NCBI RefSeq assembly: GCF_017875645.1
Contig: NZ_JAGGMR010000001.1
Location: 992,001-1,056,000, forward strand
Reading direction: 5' to 3'
DNA length: 64,000 bases
Source of the DNA: Nocardia goodfellowii
Lineage (GTDB): Bacteria; Actinomycetota; Actinomycetes; Mycobacteriales; Mycobacteriaceae
The notes under the pieces are model-generated. The model saw only the letters and a list, made by a program, of their open reading frames with translations, did no database searches and had not been told where the DNA came from. A program made the position numbers and the translations under genes. Below, piece by piece: positions 46,805-57,568 of this stretch (position 1 is its first letter; each line of letters opens with the position of its first letter).

Positions 46805-47377
46805 TCAGGCGCGAGTGAACCAGGTGACCAAGGCTCCGTTGTCGTATTCCTTGCGCTCGACCGGGGCGAACAGCGTCGGCGCGAACTCCCCGGCGAACGC
46901 GGAGATGCCGCCGCCCGCGACCACCGGGTAGCTCTTGATGATCATTTCGTCGATCTCCTCGAGCAGCTGCGCCGCGAGGTTGCCGCCGCCGCAGAGATAG
47001 ATGTCGAGGCCTTCTTCTTTCTTCAGCCGCCGCACCAGGGCGACCGGATCGCCGGGGACGACCTGCACCTTCGGGTCGTCGAGCCGCAGCGTTGTCGACA
47101 CCACGTACTGCTTCATATGGCCGTATGGGCTGGTGACGCCGTCCGCGAGGCCGGGCTCCCAGGTACCGCGACCGGCGATGACCGTGTCGAAGTGCTTGTT
47201 CGGTTCATCCACAGCCATCCCCACGTGGGGGCGGAGGTGGCTGGGGACGAACTCCGGGTATTCGGCGTTCAACTCCGCCATCTGCTCGGCATCCCACGGG
47301 TAGAAGTCGAATTCGCCGTTCGGGCCCGCGATGTATCCGTCCAGCGACACCGCAACGTAGTAGACAAGCTTTCGCAT
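46805..47377 (-). CDS. Dihydrofolate-reductase-like (RibD C-terminal) protein, copy 2
   Basis: A 190-residue paralogue of the preceding protein, with the same start (MRKLVYYVAVSLDGYIAGPN), DTVIAGRGTWEP, DIYLCGGGNLAAQLLEEIDE and terminal VTWFTR. The pair results from a tandem duplication with clear later divergence. It is the first gene of the unit and is divergent from tetR over a 73-bp gap containing the GTAGTACTAC palindrome. Confidence 0.9.
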   Translation of the reverse strand: MRKLVYYVAVSLDGYIAGPNGEFDFYPWDAEQMAELNAEYPEFVPSHLRPHVGMAVDEPNKHFDTVIAGRGTWEPGLADGVTSPYGHMKQYVVSTTLRLDDPKVQVVPGDPVALVRRLKKEEGLDIYLCGGGNLAAQLLEEIDEMIIKSYPVVAGGGISAFAGEFAPTLFAPVERKEYDNGALVTWFTRA

Positions 47378-47422
47378 GGTGACCGCCTCAACTGTTGTAC
47401 TCTGCTTGAAGTGATTAGGAAT

Positions 47423-47432
47423 GTAGTACTAC
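47423..47432. promoter_or_regulatory. GTAGTACTAC palindrome in the divergent tetR/DHFR-like gap
   Basis: A perfect 10-bp dyad 19 bp before the tetR GTG. A related half, TTGTAC, lies about 25 bp further upstream. It is a probable TetR operator. Confidence 0.5.
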
Positions 47433-47450
47433 GGATGGAGTGGTGTCAAG

Positions 47451-48065
47451 GTGCGAACTAACCCGGAACGACGGCAAACCCTGCTCGACGCCGCGATCGA
47501 AGTCCTGGCCAGCGATGGAGCGCGCGGCTTGACCTTCCGCGCGGTGGACAAAGCGGCGGCCGTGCCCGCGGGCACGGCCTCGAACTACTTCGCCAACCGC
47601 GATGATCTGCTGACCCAGGCCGGGGCGCGCTTCTACGAAAAGCTCCAGCCGAGCGCGGCGACGATGGCGCTGCTGTCGGACGGGCCGCGGACGCGCGAGA
47701 ACATCGTGGTGCTGATGCAAGACGTGGTCAGCCGCATCGAAGCGTTCCGCACCGGGTACCTCGCCCTGCTGGAGCTGCGCCTGGAGGCCACTCGCCGCCC
47801 CGAGTTGCGCAAGGTGCTGAACGAACGGGTGCGGGCCGACATCGAGTTCAACGTGCGCAACCACCTCGAATCCGGGATGCCCGGCGACAAGGAGTCTGTG
47901 CTGCTGCTCTATCTGGCGTTGAACTGGCTGATCGTGGACCGGTTGACGTTGCCGGAGATATTCACCGAGGAGGAGAGCCGGCACCTGATCGAGGAGGCGG
48001 TGCGACGGCTCGTTCCCATCCCTGGTGATGAGCACTCCGGGACGGCGCGCGCGCCGAAGAACTGA
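47451..48065 (+). CDS. TetR-family regulator
   Basis: A 204-residue TetR protein. The HTH is RQTLLDAAIEVLASDGARGL, then LTFRAVDKAAAVPAGTASNY FANRDDLL in the usual TetR spacing. The C-terminal ligand domain includes LALLELRLEATRRPELRKVL and a TetR_C_6-like helix (LLLYLALNWLIVDRL). It is divergent from the two DHFR-like genes and most likely controls them. GTG 47451 has GGAG ten bases upstream. The 246 bp after it hold no gene I recognise. Confidence 0.92.
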   Translation: MRTNPERRQTLLDAAIEVLASDGARGLTFRAVDKAAAVPAGTASNYFANRDDLLTQAGARFYEKLQPSAATMALLSDGPRTRENIVVLMQDVVSRIEAFRTGYLALLELRLEATRRPELRKVLNERVRADIEFNVRNHLESGMPGDKESVLLLYLALNWLIVDRLTLPEIFTEEESRHLIEEAVRRLVPIPGDEHSGTARAPKN

Positions 48066-48311
48066 GCGTTAGCGATGGCGTTGTCACCGTCGAGCTGTCG
48101 TCGGCGACCGGCCCCCGCATCGATCGTCGGCGCGGCCGCCGCGAGCGGGACGAGTTCTGGCAATACGCGCCACGCGGAAGCCGTACGCGCCGAACCGCTT
48201 CGGGTTTTGCCCCCGGATTGCGGGGCCGCCGGGAAGAGACTGCTTGGTTGACGTGCGGAGATCGCCTGTGCACAATCGGCCGAGTTGGTTTACGGGGGGT
48301 GGAGGTTTGGC

Positions 48312-48794
48312 ATGCGCACGAAAATTGATATTCACTTCACCGTCGATGCGACGCCGACGCATGTCTTCGAGGCCCTGGCGGCCGTCGAAATGTTTCCGGA
48401 ATGGTCCTCCTACCAGGACGCGCGCGTGGCCACCCGCGACCAGGACAACCGGCCGACCAAGATCTATGTGACCGCCGACGTGCACGGCAGCTCCGACCTG
48501 CAGGTCCTGGAGTGGGCCTGGACCGAGGACCGGGTCACCTGGCAGATCATCGACAGTTCACGCGGCATCCGCGGCGGCGGCTGGTTCGAGGTCGCCGAGA
48601 GCGACGGCGAAACCCAGGTCTGGTACCACGCGGAAATGCAGACCAAGATCCCGCTGCCCGGACTGCTGATGAAACGGACCCAGCAGCGCTGGCACGAGAC
48701 CATCGTGGAGAACTTCATCGAGTACGCCGAAAGCTACCCCGATACCGAGAGCTACGAGGCCTACCTGGATCCGGTCTACACCGATCAGGGGTAG
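48312..48794 (+). CDS. SRPBCC-fold (START/polyketide-cyclase-like) lipid-binding protein
   Basis: A 160-residue SRPBCC-superfamily protein: TKIDIHFTVDATPTHVFEAL, then FPEWSSYQDARVATRDQDN, the helix-grip pattern, and a long C-terminal helix (RTQQRWHETIVENFIEYAES). These proteins bind hydrophobic ligands; no catalytic residues are evident. ATG 48312 has GGAGG seven bases upstream. It appears monocistronic; LtrA follows 81 bp later. Confidence 0.85.
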   Translation: MRTKIDIHFTVDATPTHVFEALAAVEMFPEWSSYQDARVATRDQDNRPTKIYVTADVHGSSDLQVLEWAWTEDRVTWQIIDSSRGIRGGGWFEVAESDGETQVWYHAEMQTKIPLPGLLMKRTQQRWHETIVENFIEYAESYPDTESYEAYLDPVYTDQG

Positions 48795-48875
48795 CGGTGA
48801 TGCCCTGAGCGAAAAGGCCCCGGCCGCAATATCTCCGGGCCGCGCGCGACAGCATCGAGTGCGACGATAGGCGCC

Positions 48876-50087
48876 ATGATCGGTAGCAAGCGCGTTCGGT
48901 TCCAGCCGATGGCCGAAGGCAGCTCGGTAACCCAGCTCGAATTGTTCTTCGACCTGGTCTTGGTTTTCGCCTTCACCATGGTCACCGCGATCGCCGCGAA
49001 ACCGACCAGCGCGCAGAACACGCTGCGCGCGCTGCTGGTGCTCGCGGTCATGTGGTGGGTGTGGATCGCCTATTCGTGGCTGGCCAATACGGTGCGCGCC
49101 GACGAGGGCGTGACCCGGCTCGCCATGTTCGCGGCCATGGGCGGCGGATTCATCGCCGCGCTCACCATCCCCGAGGCCTTTCAGGACGCACCCGGCGGCT
49201 GGCACGGCCCGCTCGTCTTCGCCATTTCCTACCTGGTCGTGCGGCTGGTGCATCTCGGCGTCTACATCATGGGCACCGGCGACGAACCGAAACTGCGCGC
49301 CCAGGTGACCAAGTGGGGCATCGGGTCCATCGCCATCGGCGCCACCCTGCTGATCATCGCCGCGACGACCGCGGGCACCGTGCAGATCTGGTTGTGGATC
49401 GCCGCCATCGCCGGCGACATGCTGTGGACCAGGATGGCCGGCCTGGAGTGGCGGGTGCGCTCGGCGCGGCACTTCTCCGAACGCTACGGGCTGATCATCA
49501 TCGTGGCCCTGGGCGAATCCATCGTCTCGATCGGCATCGGGGTGAGCGGGCAACCGATCTCGTGGCCGATCACCGTGGGGTCGATGCTCGGGCTGGCGGT
49601 CTCCGGACTGCTGTGGTGGAGCTACTTCGATACCGCGGCGCTCTCGGCCGAGCACGCCCTCGCCACCGCCGGTAAGGACCGACAGGTCCGCATCGCGCAG
49701 GACGGCTACACCTACTGGCACTTCCCGATGATCGTCGGCATCATCGGGCTCTCGCTCGGGCTGAAGAAGGTGCTGACGTATGTCAGCGATGCCTCGCACT
49801 ATTCGCTCACCGACGCGCTGTACGGCATTCCACTGTTCACGCTCTACGGCGGCGTCGTGCTGTATCTGATCGGGCTCGTCGGCTTCAAATATTCCGCGAC
49901 CGGCCGGATTACGGTGCCGACTCTGGTCGCGGTGGTCGTGCTGCTCGCGCTGATCGCGCCCGCCACGGCCTTGCCCGCGCTGGCGGCGCTGGGGCTGCTG
50001 TGCGGTGTGCTGATCGGCTTGGTCGGCTGGGAGACCATCCGCAACGCGCGCCCGCGCGAGCAGATCCGGCACGGGCACGGGTCGTGA
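48876..50087 (+). CDS. Low-temperature-requirement protein A (LtrA) family membrane protein
   Basis: A 403-residue protein with about 11 membrane helices. The LtrA signature is at the N-terminus: VTQLELFFDLVLVFAFTMVT; further family segments are MWWVWIAYSWLANTVRADEG, RYGLIIIVALGESIVSIGIG and HFPMIVGIIGLSLGLKK. The biochemical function is unknown; the name derives from a Listeria mutant. It ends 1 bp from the stop of the convergent voltage-sensor gene. Confidence 0.93.
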   Translation: MIGSKRVRFQPMAEGSSVTQLELFFDLVLVFAFTMVTAIAAKPTSAQNTLRALLVLAVMWWVWIAYSWLANTVRADEGVTRLAMFAAMGGGFIAALTIPEAFQDAPGGWHGPLVFAISYLVVRLVHLGVYIMGTGDEPKLRAQVTKWGIGSIAIGATLLIIAATTAGTVQIWLWIAAIAGDMLWTRMAGLEWRVRSARHFSERYGLIIIVALGESIVSIGIGVSGQPISWPITVGSMLGLAVSGLLWWSYFDTAALSAEHALATAGKDRQVRIAQDGYTYWHFPMIVGIIGLSLGLKKVLTYVSDASHYSLTDALYGIPLFTLYGGVVLYLIGLVGFKYSATGRITVPTLVAVVVLLALIAPATALPALAALGLLCGVLIGLVGWETIRNARPREQIRHGHGS

Positions 50088-50088
50088 G

Positions 50089-50889
50089 TCAGCTGTTGCG
50101 GAGTATGTGCCCCACCGTGTGTTCCGGGGCGGTCGGGCCGTAGGCGGAGGGCGCCACACGCACGCCGGCGTGCACCGCGTCGCGAATCTGGTCGACGTTC
50201 TCGCGGATGGCGTCCGAAACGAGCTCGTCGGTGCGCGGGTCGGCCAGCACACCGAACAGAATGCGGAACACCGTGTCGGCGATCAACCGCAGGATCTCGT
50301 CGTGGAACGGGATGTAGCGGACCTTGCCCGCCTGCGGGTCGCTCTTGATCAATTCGACGATCATCGCGTCCATTTCGGCGCGGTTCTCCGCCAGCGCGGC
50401 CGCGATATTGCGGGTGTAGTGACCGGTGCGCAGCACGTGGGCCACCTCATCCATCACCGCGATCGTCATCGGACGCCTGGTCAGCTCGATAATGGTCGGC
50501 AGGAAGCGGTTCACGACGGCCGTCACCACGGGTTCGGCGAAAGCCCGGTCCGCGGCCCGCGCCAGCCGGGCCACAATGACCGCGATTCGCAGTAGCCGCA
50601 AGCCGCGCAGCCACGGGCTGGTCACCGGGATCATGCCCAGGACGTCGTACCAGTAGAGGAACGGGAACGTCCACCGCCAGCCCGCCCGAGCCCACCGCCA
50701 CACGAACTCGAGCGCGAAGACGGCGCAGATCGCGTAGTCGACGGAAACGACTGTGCGCCGGGTGTTCTCGTCGACGGACCAGACCGTTATCCACACCAGC
50801 AGCGCGACCGACACCACGGCCAGCACCAGCATGAGGGCATCGACCCACGCCGGTAGCGGCTTCCGCGGATAAACGACACGAGCACCCAC
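50089..50889 (-). CDS. Voltage-sensor-domain-only membrane protein
   Basis: A 266-residue protein whose first 120 residues are a four-helix voltage sensor: S1 WVDALMLVLAVVSVALLVWI, S2 VDYAICAVFALEFVWRW with the typical acidic residues, S3 LYWYDVLGMIPV with the conserved Asp, and S4 RGLRLLRIAVIVARLARAAD with Arg at every third or fourth position. No S5-pore-S6 segment or TVGYG filter follows; instead there is a soluble helical region of about 135 residues (VAHVLRTGHYTRNIAAALAE). It could be a proton channel like Hv1, a sensor coupled to the soluble domain, or a channel subunit lacking a pore. Confidence 0.8.
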   Translation of the reverse strand: MGARVVYPRKPLPAWVDALMLVLAVVSVALLVWITVWSVDENTRRTVVSVDYAICAVFALEFVWRWARAGWRWTFPFLYWYDVLGMIPVTSPWLRGLRLLRIAVIVARLARAADRAFAEPVVTAVVNRFLPTIIELTRRPMTIAVMDEVAHVLRTGHYTRNIAAALAENRAEMDAMIVELIKSDPQAGKVRYIPFHDEILRLIADTVFRILFGVLADPRTDELVSDAIRENVDQIRDAVHAGVRVAPSAYGPTAPEHTVGHILRNS

Positions 50890-51019
50890 AGCAGGATCCC
50901 TTCAACGCCGAACGGGCCCCTCCCGTCGCCCGGCCATCGCTCCCCGATGGGCCCGCTCCGCGAGGCTTGCCGCATGAGCGTAATCGCGAAACTCCGCCTG
51001 GACAGCGTGTGACGGACAG

Positions 51020-52642
51020 CTACTTTCCGGCGCGGATGATCGCCTCGATATTGCGTTCCGCCAGCGCGGTGATGGTGAGCGACGGGTTGACGGTGCCGGT
51101 GCTGCCCGGGATCGCCGCGCCGTCCATGACGTAGAGGCCCGGGTGGCCGTGGACGCGGCCGTAGCCGTCGGTGGCTCGCCCCAGCACCGCGCCGCCGAGG
51201 GGATGGGCGGTGAACAGGGCGTTGGCGTCGTAGCCCAGGGCGCTGTATTCGACCAGGGCGCCGGACTTCTCGGCGATGCGGCGGTCGACGGCGCGGGCCA
51301 CGCCGACGATGTCGTCGCGGTTCTTCGCCGACCAGGCCAGGCCGACGGCGTCGGTAGACTTGTGGTAGCCGAAGCGCGCGCGGGTGGAATCCAGGACCAT
51401 GCCGAGCGACGCGAGCGCGCCGGTCTCGAACGGAATACCCGGGATGTACCAGTTTTCCAGCGTGACCGGCAGGCCGGACTCGTCGAAGATGCGGCTGGCG
51501 CTCGGCACGCCCTGGCCGAATCCGGCCAAATGGCTTGCCCCACGGGCGAGTACGACGTCGCCGTTGGTGCCCCAGCCGTCGCCGATGTGCTCGTTGAGGT
51601 TGGGCAGCGTGCCGGTGGCCTGCGCGCGGACCAGCAGTTCGGAGGTGCCGACCGAACCCGCGCCGAGGAAGAGTTTGTCGCAGGTGAGGGTGCGGGTGCC
51701 GAGGACGTCGCCGGTGGGGGCGAGCTTGGTGACGGTGACGACGAACCGGCCCGACGCCTCCTGCGCGATGGTGTCGACCCGATGCCCGGGGTACACGCCC
51801 GAGTTCCCGGTCTCCTGGGCGTATTTCAGGTAGTTCTGGTTCAGGTCGAACTTGGCGCCGTTGGAATTGCCCAGGTTGCTGCGTGCCACGGTCGCGGAAG
51901 GCTTTGCCGCACCGGACAATTCGGCACGCAGGACATTCCAGTTGAAAATGGAGTCGTTGGCCAGCGGCTGGTAGCCGGCCTTGCGCACCTGATCGTCCCA
52001 GGCGCGCGAGTGCGTGAACGGGGACGAACCGTAGATGTCGGCGGGAATCGTGCTGAGCCGCAGCACCTCTCGGACCCGCGGATAGTAGACGCGGTCCAGT
52101 TCGCCGTAATCGACGACGCCACCGAAGACATGATCGAAGAACCGCTTCTCCGGGGCCACCATGGCGCCGGTGAAGATCACCGAACCGCCACCCACCGCCG
52201 CGGCCCGCCACACATCGATGCCCGGGTAGGTCGTGCAGTCCAGCACCCCACCGAATTTGGTGAACGTCATCGGGACCTTGGTGACGCCCGTGAAGTTGGT
52301 GCGATGCCAGAAGCCGCGGCCGTCGGGTAGGTCGTCACCGGTGAAGATTTCGCGCCACGGGTCGTTGGGCCAGCGGGAACCGCGCTCCAGCACGGTGTTC
52401 GCGATTCCGGCCTGGGCCAGCCGCAGGGCTGTGACCGCCGCGCCGAATCCCGAACCGATCACGATCGCCTCGGTGTGTTCCGGCGGATCGGCCAGGGGCG
52501 CGAAGATCTCCGGCACCCACTCCCGGAACTGGCCGGGCCCGGACGGGTTGGCGGCTGTCGCCGTGCCCGCGCTCAGCGTCGGCCCCGCGGCACCCAGCAC
52601 CGCGGCAACACCCGCCGCCTTGAACAGCGCACGTCTACGCAC
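51020..52642 (-). CDS. Secreted GMC-family oxidoreductase (cholesterol-oxidase-like)
   Basis: A 540-residue FAD oxidase/dehydrogenase. The N-terminus VRRRALFKAAGVAAVLGAAG is a twin-arginine signal. The ADP-binding motif is AIVIGSGFGAAVTALRLAQAG; VWRAAAVGGGSVIFTGAMVA is the FAD-loop of cholesterol oxidases. The GMC C-terminal active-site residues are in TAHPLGGAVLG and TVNPSLTITALAERNI. It probably oxidises a sterol 3-hydroxyl with O2. GTG 52642 is preferred because GGAGG lies seven bases upstream; an ATG eight codons earlier is possible. Confidence 0.88.
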   Translation of the reverse strand: MRRRALFKAAGVAAVLGAAGPTLSAGTATAANPSGPGQFREWVPEIFAPLADPPEHTEAIVIGSGFGAAVTALRLAQAGIANTVLERGSRWPNDPWREIFTGDDLPDGRGFWHRTNFTGVTKVPMTFTKFGGVLDCTTYPGIDVWRAAAVGGGSVIFTGAMVAPEKRFFDHVFGGVVDYGELDRVYYPRVREVLRLSTIPADIYGSSPFTHSRAWDDQVRKAGYQPLANDSIFNWNVLRAELSGAAKPSATVARSNLGNSNGAKFDLNQNYLKYAQETGNSGVYPGHRVDTIAQEASGRFVVTVTKLAPTGDVLGTRTLTCDKLFLGAGSVGTSELLVRAQATGTLPNLNEHIGDGWGTNGDVVLARGASHLAGFGQGVPSASRIFDESGLPVTLENWYIPGIPFETGALASLGMVLDSTRARFGYHKSTDAVGLAWSAKNRDDIVGVARAVDRRIAEKSGALVEYSALGYDANALFTAHPLGGAVLGRATDGYGRVHGHPGLYVMDGAAIPGSTGTVNPSLTITALAERNIEAIIRAGK

Positions 52643-52754
52643 CAGGCCACCTCCCTCATCACGCATGGCCGAGCGCAGATTACCTGGAAGACACAGTCCG
52701 CCCCAACCGCTCGGCCCGCCAATTTCGGGGGCGCTCCCCCGACCCGGCCCGGAA

Positions 52755-54440
52755 TCAGCCGGCGAAGGGCTGAGTCTCCAGCGCGCAGGTGGCGCCGGGG
52801 GCCGGAAGTTGCAGGTCGACGAGGTAGCGCTCGCGCAGGCGGCGGACACACTCGCCGCGGGTGTCGTGACCGTACCCGTCGGAGACCACGACGAGCCGGG
52901 CGTTCACCATCTCCTGCTGCGCCCGCTGCGCGAAGACCAGCGGGGTGACCGGGTCGTACCGGTTGTTGATCAACAACGCCGGCTTGTCGGAGCTCAGGGT
53001 CCAAGGGCCGGTGTAGCGCTGCGGGTACCCGCCCTCCGGCGCGGGCCAGGCCGCGCACGGCTGATGCTGATACAGCCAGAACGGGCCGTATGCCGCGGCG
53101 GCGCCGGTGAATTCGCGGGCGATGGCGGGCCACTGCTCCGGCTGCCGCAGCACGCTGTTGTCCGCGCAGGAGATCGCGGTGTAGGAATCGAGGAAGTCCC
53201 AGCCGACGCTGCCGCCGGCGAGGATCGCCTGGACGGTCTCGGGGTTGCCGGCCGGGCCGCGTTCCAGCTCGGACAGCAGTCGCGCCAGCGCGGACCAGCC
53301 TTCTTCCGAGTCGTAGAGCAGCAGCGATCGTGCCTGCATGACTTCGGTGTGCTGCACCTGCCTGGCGTGTTCCCGCTCACCGACGGTGATCGGCCCCTGC
53401 GCCAATCGCTCCATCAATGCGGAAACCCGCTGCCGCAAAGCCTCTTTCGCCGCCAGCGCGGCGCTCGTTGTGGCAGGTGCGCCGGTGGTCGGCACACCGG
53501 TGGCCGGGTCGGCCGGCTGCGCGGTGCCCTGTCCCCGGCGTTCCGGCGTCTGCTCGGGCCCCGCCGCGAAGCCGCAGCGCAACCGTCCCGCCTCGGCACA
53601 CAGCCGCAGGAATTCACCGAACACCTCGTCGGTGCCGACGGCGGTATCGGTGACCTGCCTGCGGATGTCCTCGGTGTAGACCTCGGGATCGATCATCGAA
53701 CCGAGCAACAGCGCCCGCACCCGGTCACCGAACAGCGCGCCGTAGACCTGCCCCAAATAGCTTGCGTAGGAACCACCTTCGTAGGAGATCTGGTCTTCGC
53801 CGAGTGCGCGGCGCAGCAGATCCAGATCGCGGGCGGCATCCACCGTGGTCAGGTGGGGCAGCAGGTCGGGACTGTGCGCGGCGCAACCCGCGGCCAGCGC
53901 CCGGCTGGCGCGCTCGGTGGCCACCTCCTGCTCGGGATTCACCGGCGGAATGCTGGCGGCCAGCCAGAACCGTTCCTGCGCTTGGGCATCGGCGTGGCAG
54001 CGCACCTGCGCGCTGCGACCGATCCCGCGCTGATCGAAGGTCAGCACATCGAAGCGGCGGCTGATCTCCCCGGGAAACAGCTCGCCTTTACGCGCCCAAT
54101 TCACACCGGACCCGCCGGGCCCGCCGGCCGCGGTGAACAGCGTGCCGATCCGGCGTTCGGGTTCCGAGGCGAGCTGGCGCACCACGGCCAGTTCGATCGA
54201 CGGCCCGTCCGGCTGCTGGTAGTCGCGCGGCACCCTGGCCGTCGCGCACTGGTATCGGGCGAGTTCCGGATCGGCGCACTGAGCCCAGTCCAGCCGCGGC
54301 GCGGGGGCGGCGTCGGCTTCGGCGACGAGCTTGGAGACAGCCGCATCGCGCTGTGCCGACAGACCACAGCCGCTCAGAACGGGCAGCGCTACGGCGAGCA
54401 CCGCCAAGGCCACCAACTTGCTTGCACGCATACGGATCAT
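52755..54440 (-). CDS. Lipoprotein alpha/beta hydrolase, TAP/Slp-like (tripeptidyl aminopeptidase family)
   Basis: A 561-residue exported hydrolase. The signal ends in a lipobox, LPVLSGC, so the protein is probably lipid-anchored. The oxyanion segment is FTAAGGPGGSG and the nucleophile elbow is EGGSYASYLG, GxSxA rather than the usual GxSxG. The acid and His are in NNRYDPVTP and DGYGHDTRGEC. The C-terminal TAP-like domain is present. Related mycobacterial enzymes are exported esterases/peptidases. A Pro/Ala/Thr insertion (PADPATGVPTTGAPATTSAA) sits in the cap. ATG 54440 or 54431 could be used. Confidence 0.85.
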   Translation of the reverse strand: MIRMRASKLVALAVLAVALPVLSGCGLSAQRDAAVSKLVAEADAAPAPRLDWAQCADPELARYQCATARVPRDYQQPDGPSIELAVVRQLASEPERRIGTLFTAAGGPGGSGVNWARKGELFPGEISRRFDVLTFDQRGIGRSAQVRCHADAQAQERFWLAASIPPVNPEQEVATERASRALAAGCAAHSPDLLPHLTTVDAARDLDLLRRALGEDQISYEGGSYASYLGQVYGALFGDRVRALLLGSMIDPEVYTEDIRRQVTDTAVGTDEVFGEFLRLCAEAGRLRCGFAAGPEQTPERRGQGTAQPADPATGVPTTGAPATTSAALAAKEALRQRVSALMERLAQGPITVGEREHARQVQHTEVMQARSLLLYDSEEGWSALARLLSELERGPAGNPETVQAILAGGSVGWDFLDSYTAISCADNSVLRQPEQWPAIAREFTGAAAAYGPFWLYQHQPCAAWPAPEGGYPQRYTGPWTLSSDKPALLINNRYDPVTPLVFAQRAQQEMVNARLVVVSDGYGHDTRGECVRRLRERYLVDLQLPAPGATCALETQPFAG

Positions 54441-54528
54441 GGTGTGCCCCACGGCCCTTCGACGTCGTCATCCTTAATGACGAAATCCTCCCGAACCCAC
54501 CCCGAGACCTGCTGCGCCACCCACCTAT

Positions 54529-55296
54529 TCAGGTCATCAGCAATCGCACCACGGCGATCGCGCCGACCACCACGATGACGCCGCGCAACACAGTCGCCGG
54601 CATCTTCCGCCCGACCGTCGCGCCGAGCTGGCCGCCGATGATCGAACCGACCGCGATGAGCGCGGCCGCCCGCCAGTCGACCGTGGCGACGATCATGAAG
54701 ATCACCGCGGACACCGCGTTCACGATCAGCCCGAGCACGTTCTTCACGCCGTTGAGCCGCTGGATGTCCTCGTGCACGAAGACCCCGAGCAGACCCATCA
54801 GCAGCACGCCCTGCGCCGCGCCGAAGTAGCCGCCGTAGACGCCGGCGGCGAAGATGCCGGCGAACAGAATCGGTCCGCCGTGCGCGGGCGGGGCGACATT
54901 GTTGGTCTCGCGCCGCTGTTTGACCCAGCGAGCCAGGCGCGGCTGCACCATCACCAGGATCAGGGCGGCGATGATCAGCACGGGCACGATCGCCTTGAAC
55001 GCCTCCGCGGGGAGGCGCAGCAACAGCACCGCGCCGGTGATACCGCCGATCAGCGAGGCCGATCCCAGTTTCAGCAACCGGGTGCGCTGGCCGGCCAGTT
55101 CCTTCCGATAGCCGATCACGCCGCTGACGCCGCCGGGCACCAGGCCGATCGTGTTGGACACGTTCGCGGTAACCGGCGGCAAGCCGAAAGCGAGCAGCAC
55201 GGGAAAAGTGATCAGGGTTCCCGAACCCACGATGGTGTTGATGCAGCCCGCGGCGATTCCCGCGCCGAAGACGGCAAGCATTTCTAGCCAGGTCAT
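54529..55296 (-). CDS. TauE/SafE-family sulfite/organosulfonate exporter-like membrane protein
   Basis: A 255-residue protein with about eight membrane helices and the family's two GxxGxGGG-like half-repeats in relaxed form (FGAGIAAGCINTIVGSGTLI; FAAGVYGGYFGAAQGVLLMG). The family moves small anions such as sulfite or sulfoacetate; the substrate here is unknown. ATG 55296 has GGAA eight bases upstream and starts at the family boundary. It is divergent from the leuA leader region. Confidence 0.9.
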   Translation of the reverse strand: MTWLEMLAVFGAGIAAGCINTIVGSGTLITFPVLLAFGLPPVTANVSNTIGLVPGGVSGVIGYRKELAGQRTRLLKLGSASLIGGITGAVLLLRLPAEAFKAIVPVLIIAALILVMVQPRLARWVKQRRETNNVAPPAHGGPILFAGIFAAGVYGGYFGAAQGVLLMGLLGVFVHEDIQRLNGVKNVLGLIVNAVSAVIFMIVATVDWRAAALIAVGSIIGGQLGATVGRKMPATVLRGVIVVVGAIAVVRLLMT

Positions 55297-55300
55297 GTGA

Positions 55301-57412
<2,112 letters not shown>

Positions 57413-57420
57413 GGGACTGT

Positions 57421-57453
57421 AAAGGCCCGGACGTTCGGGGCGTCCGGGCCTTT
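57421..57453. terminator. Terminator of leuA
   Basis: 13-bp perfect stem AAAGGCCCGGACG/CGTCCGGGCCTTT with a 7-nt loop, immediately after the leuA stop. Confidence 0.9.
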
Positions 57454-57568
57454 CCTCCTGCATATACCACCGTCAATACCTCGGCGCGGCGCCATGAACC
57501 GCGTGCTAGCGTGGATTCGCACTCAAGCGCCGAGCTCTCTGCTCGATTCCCGAGCAGATGGGGGAACT

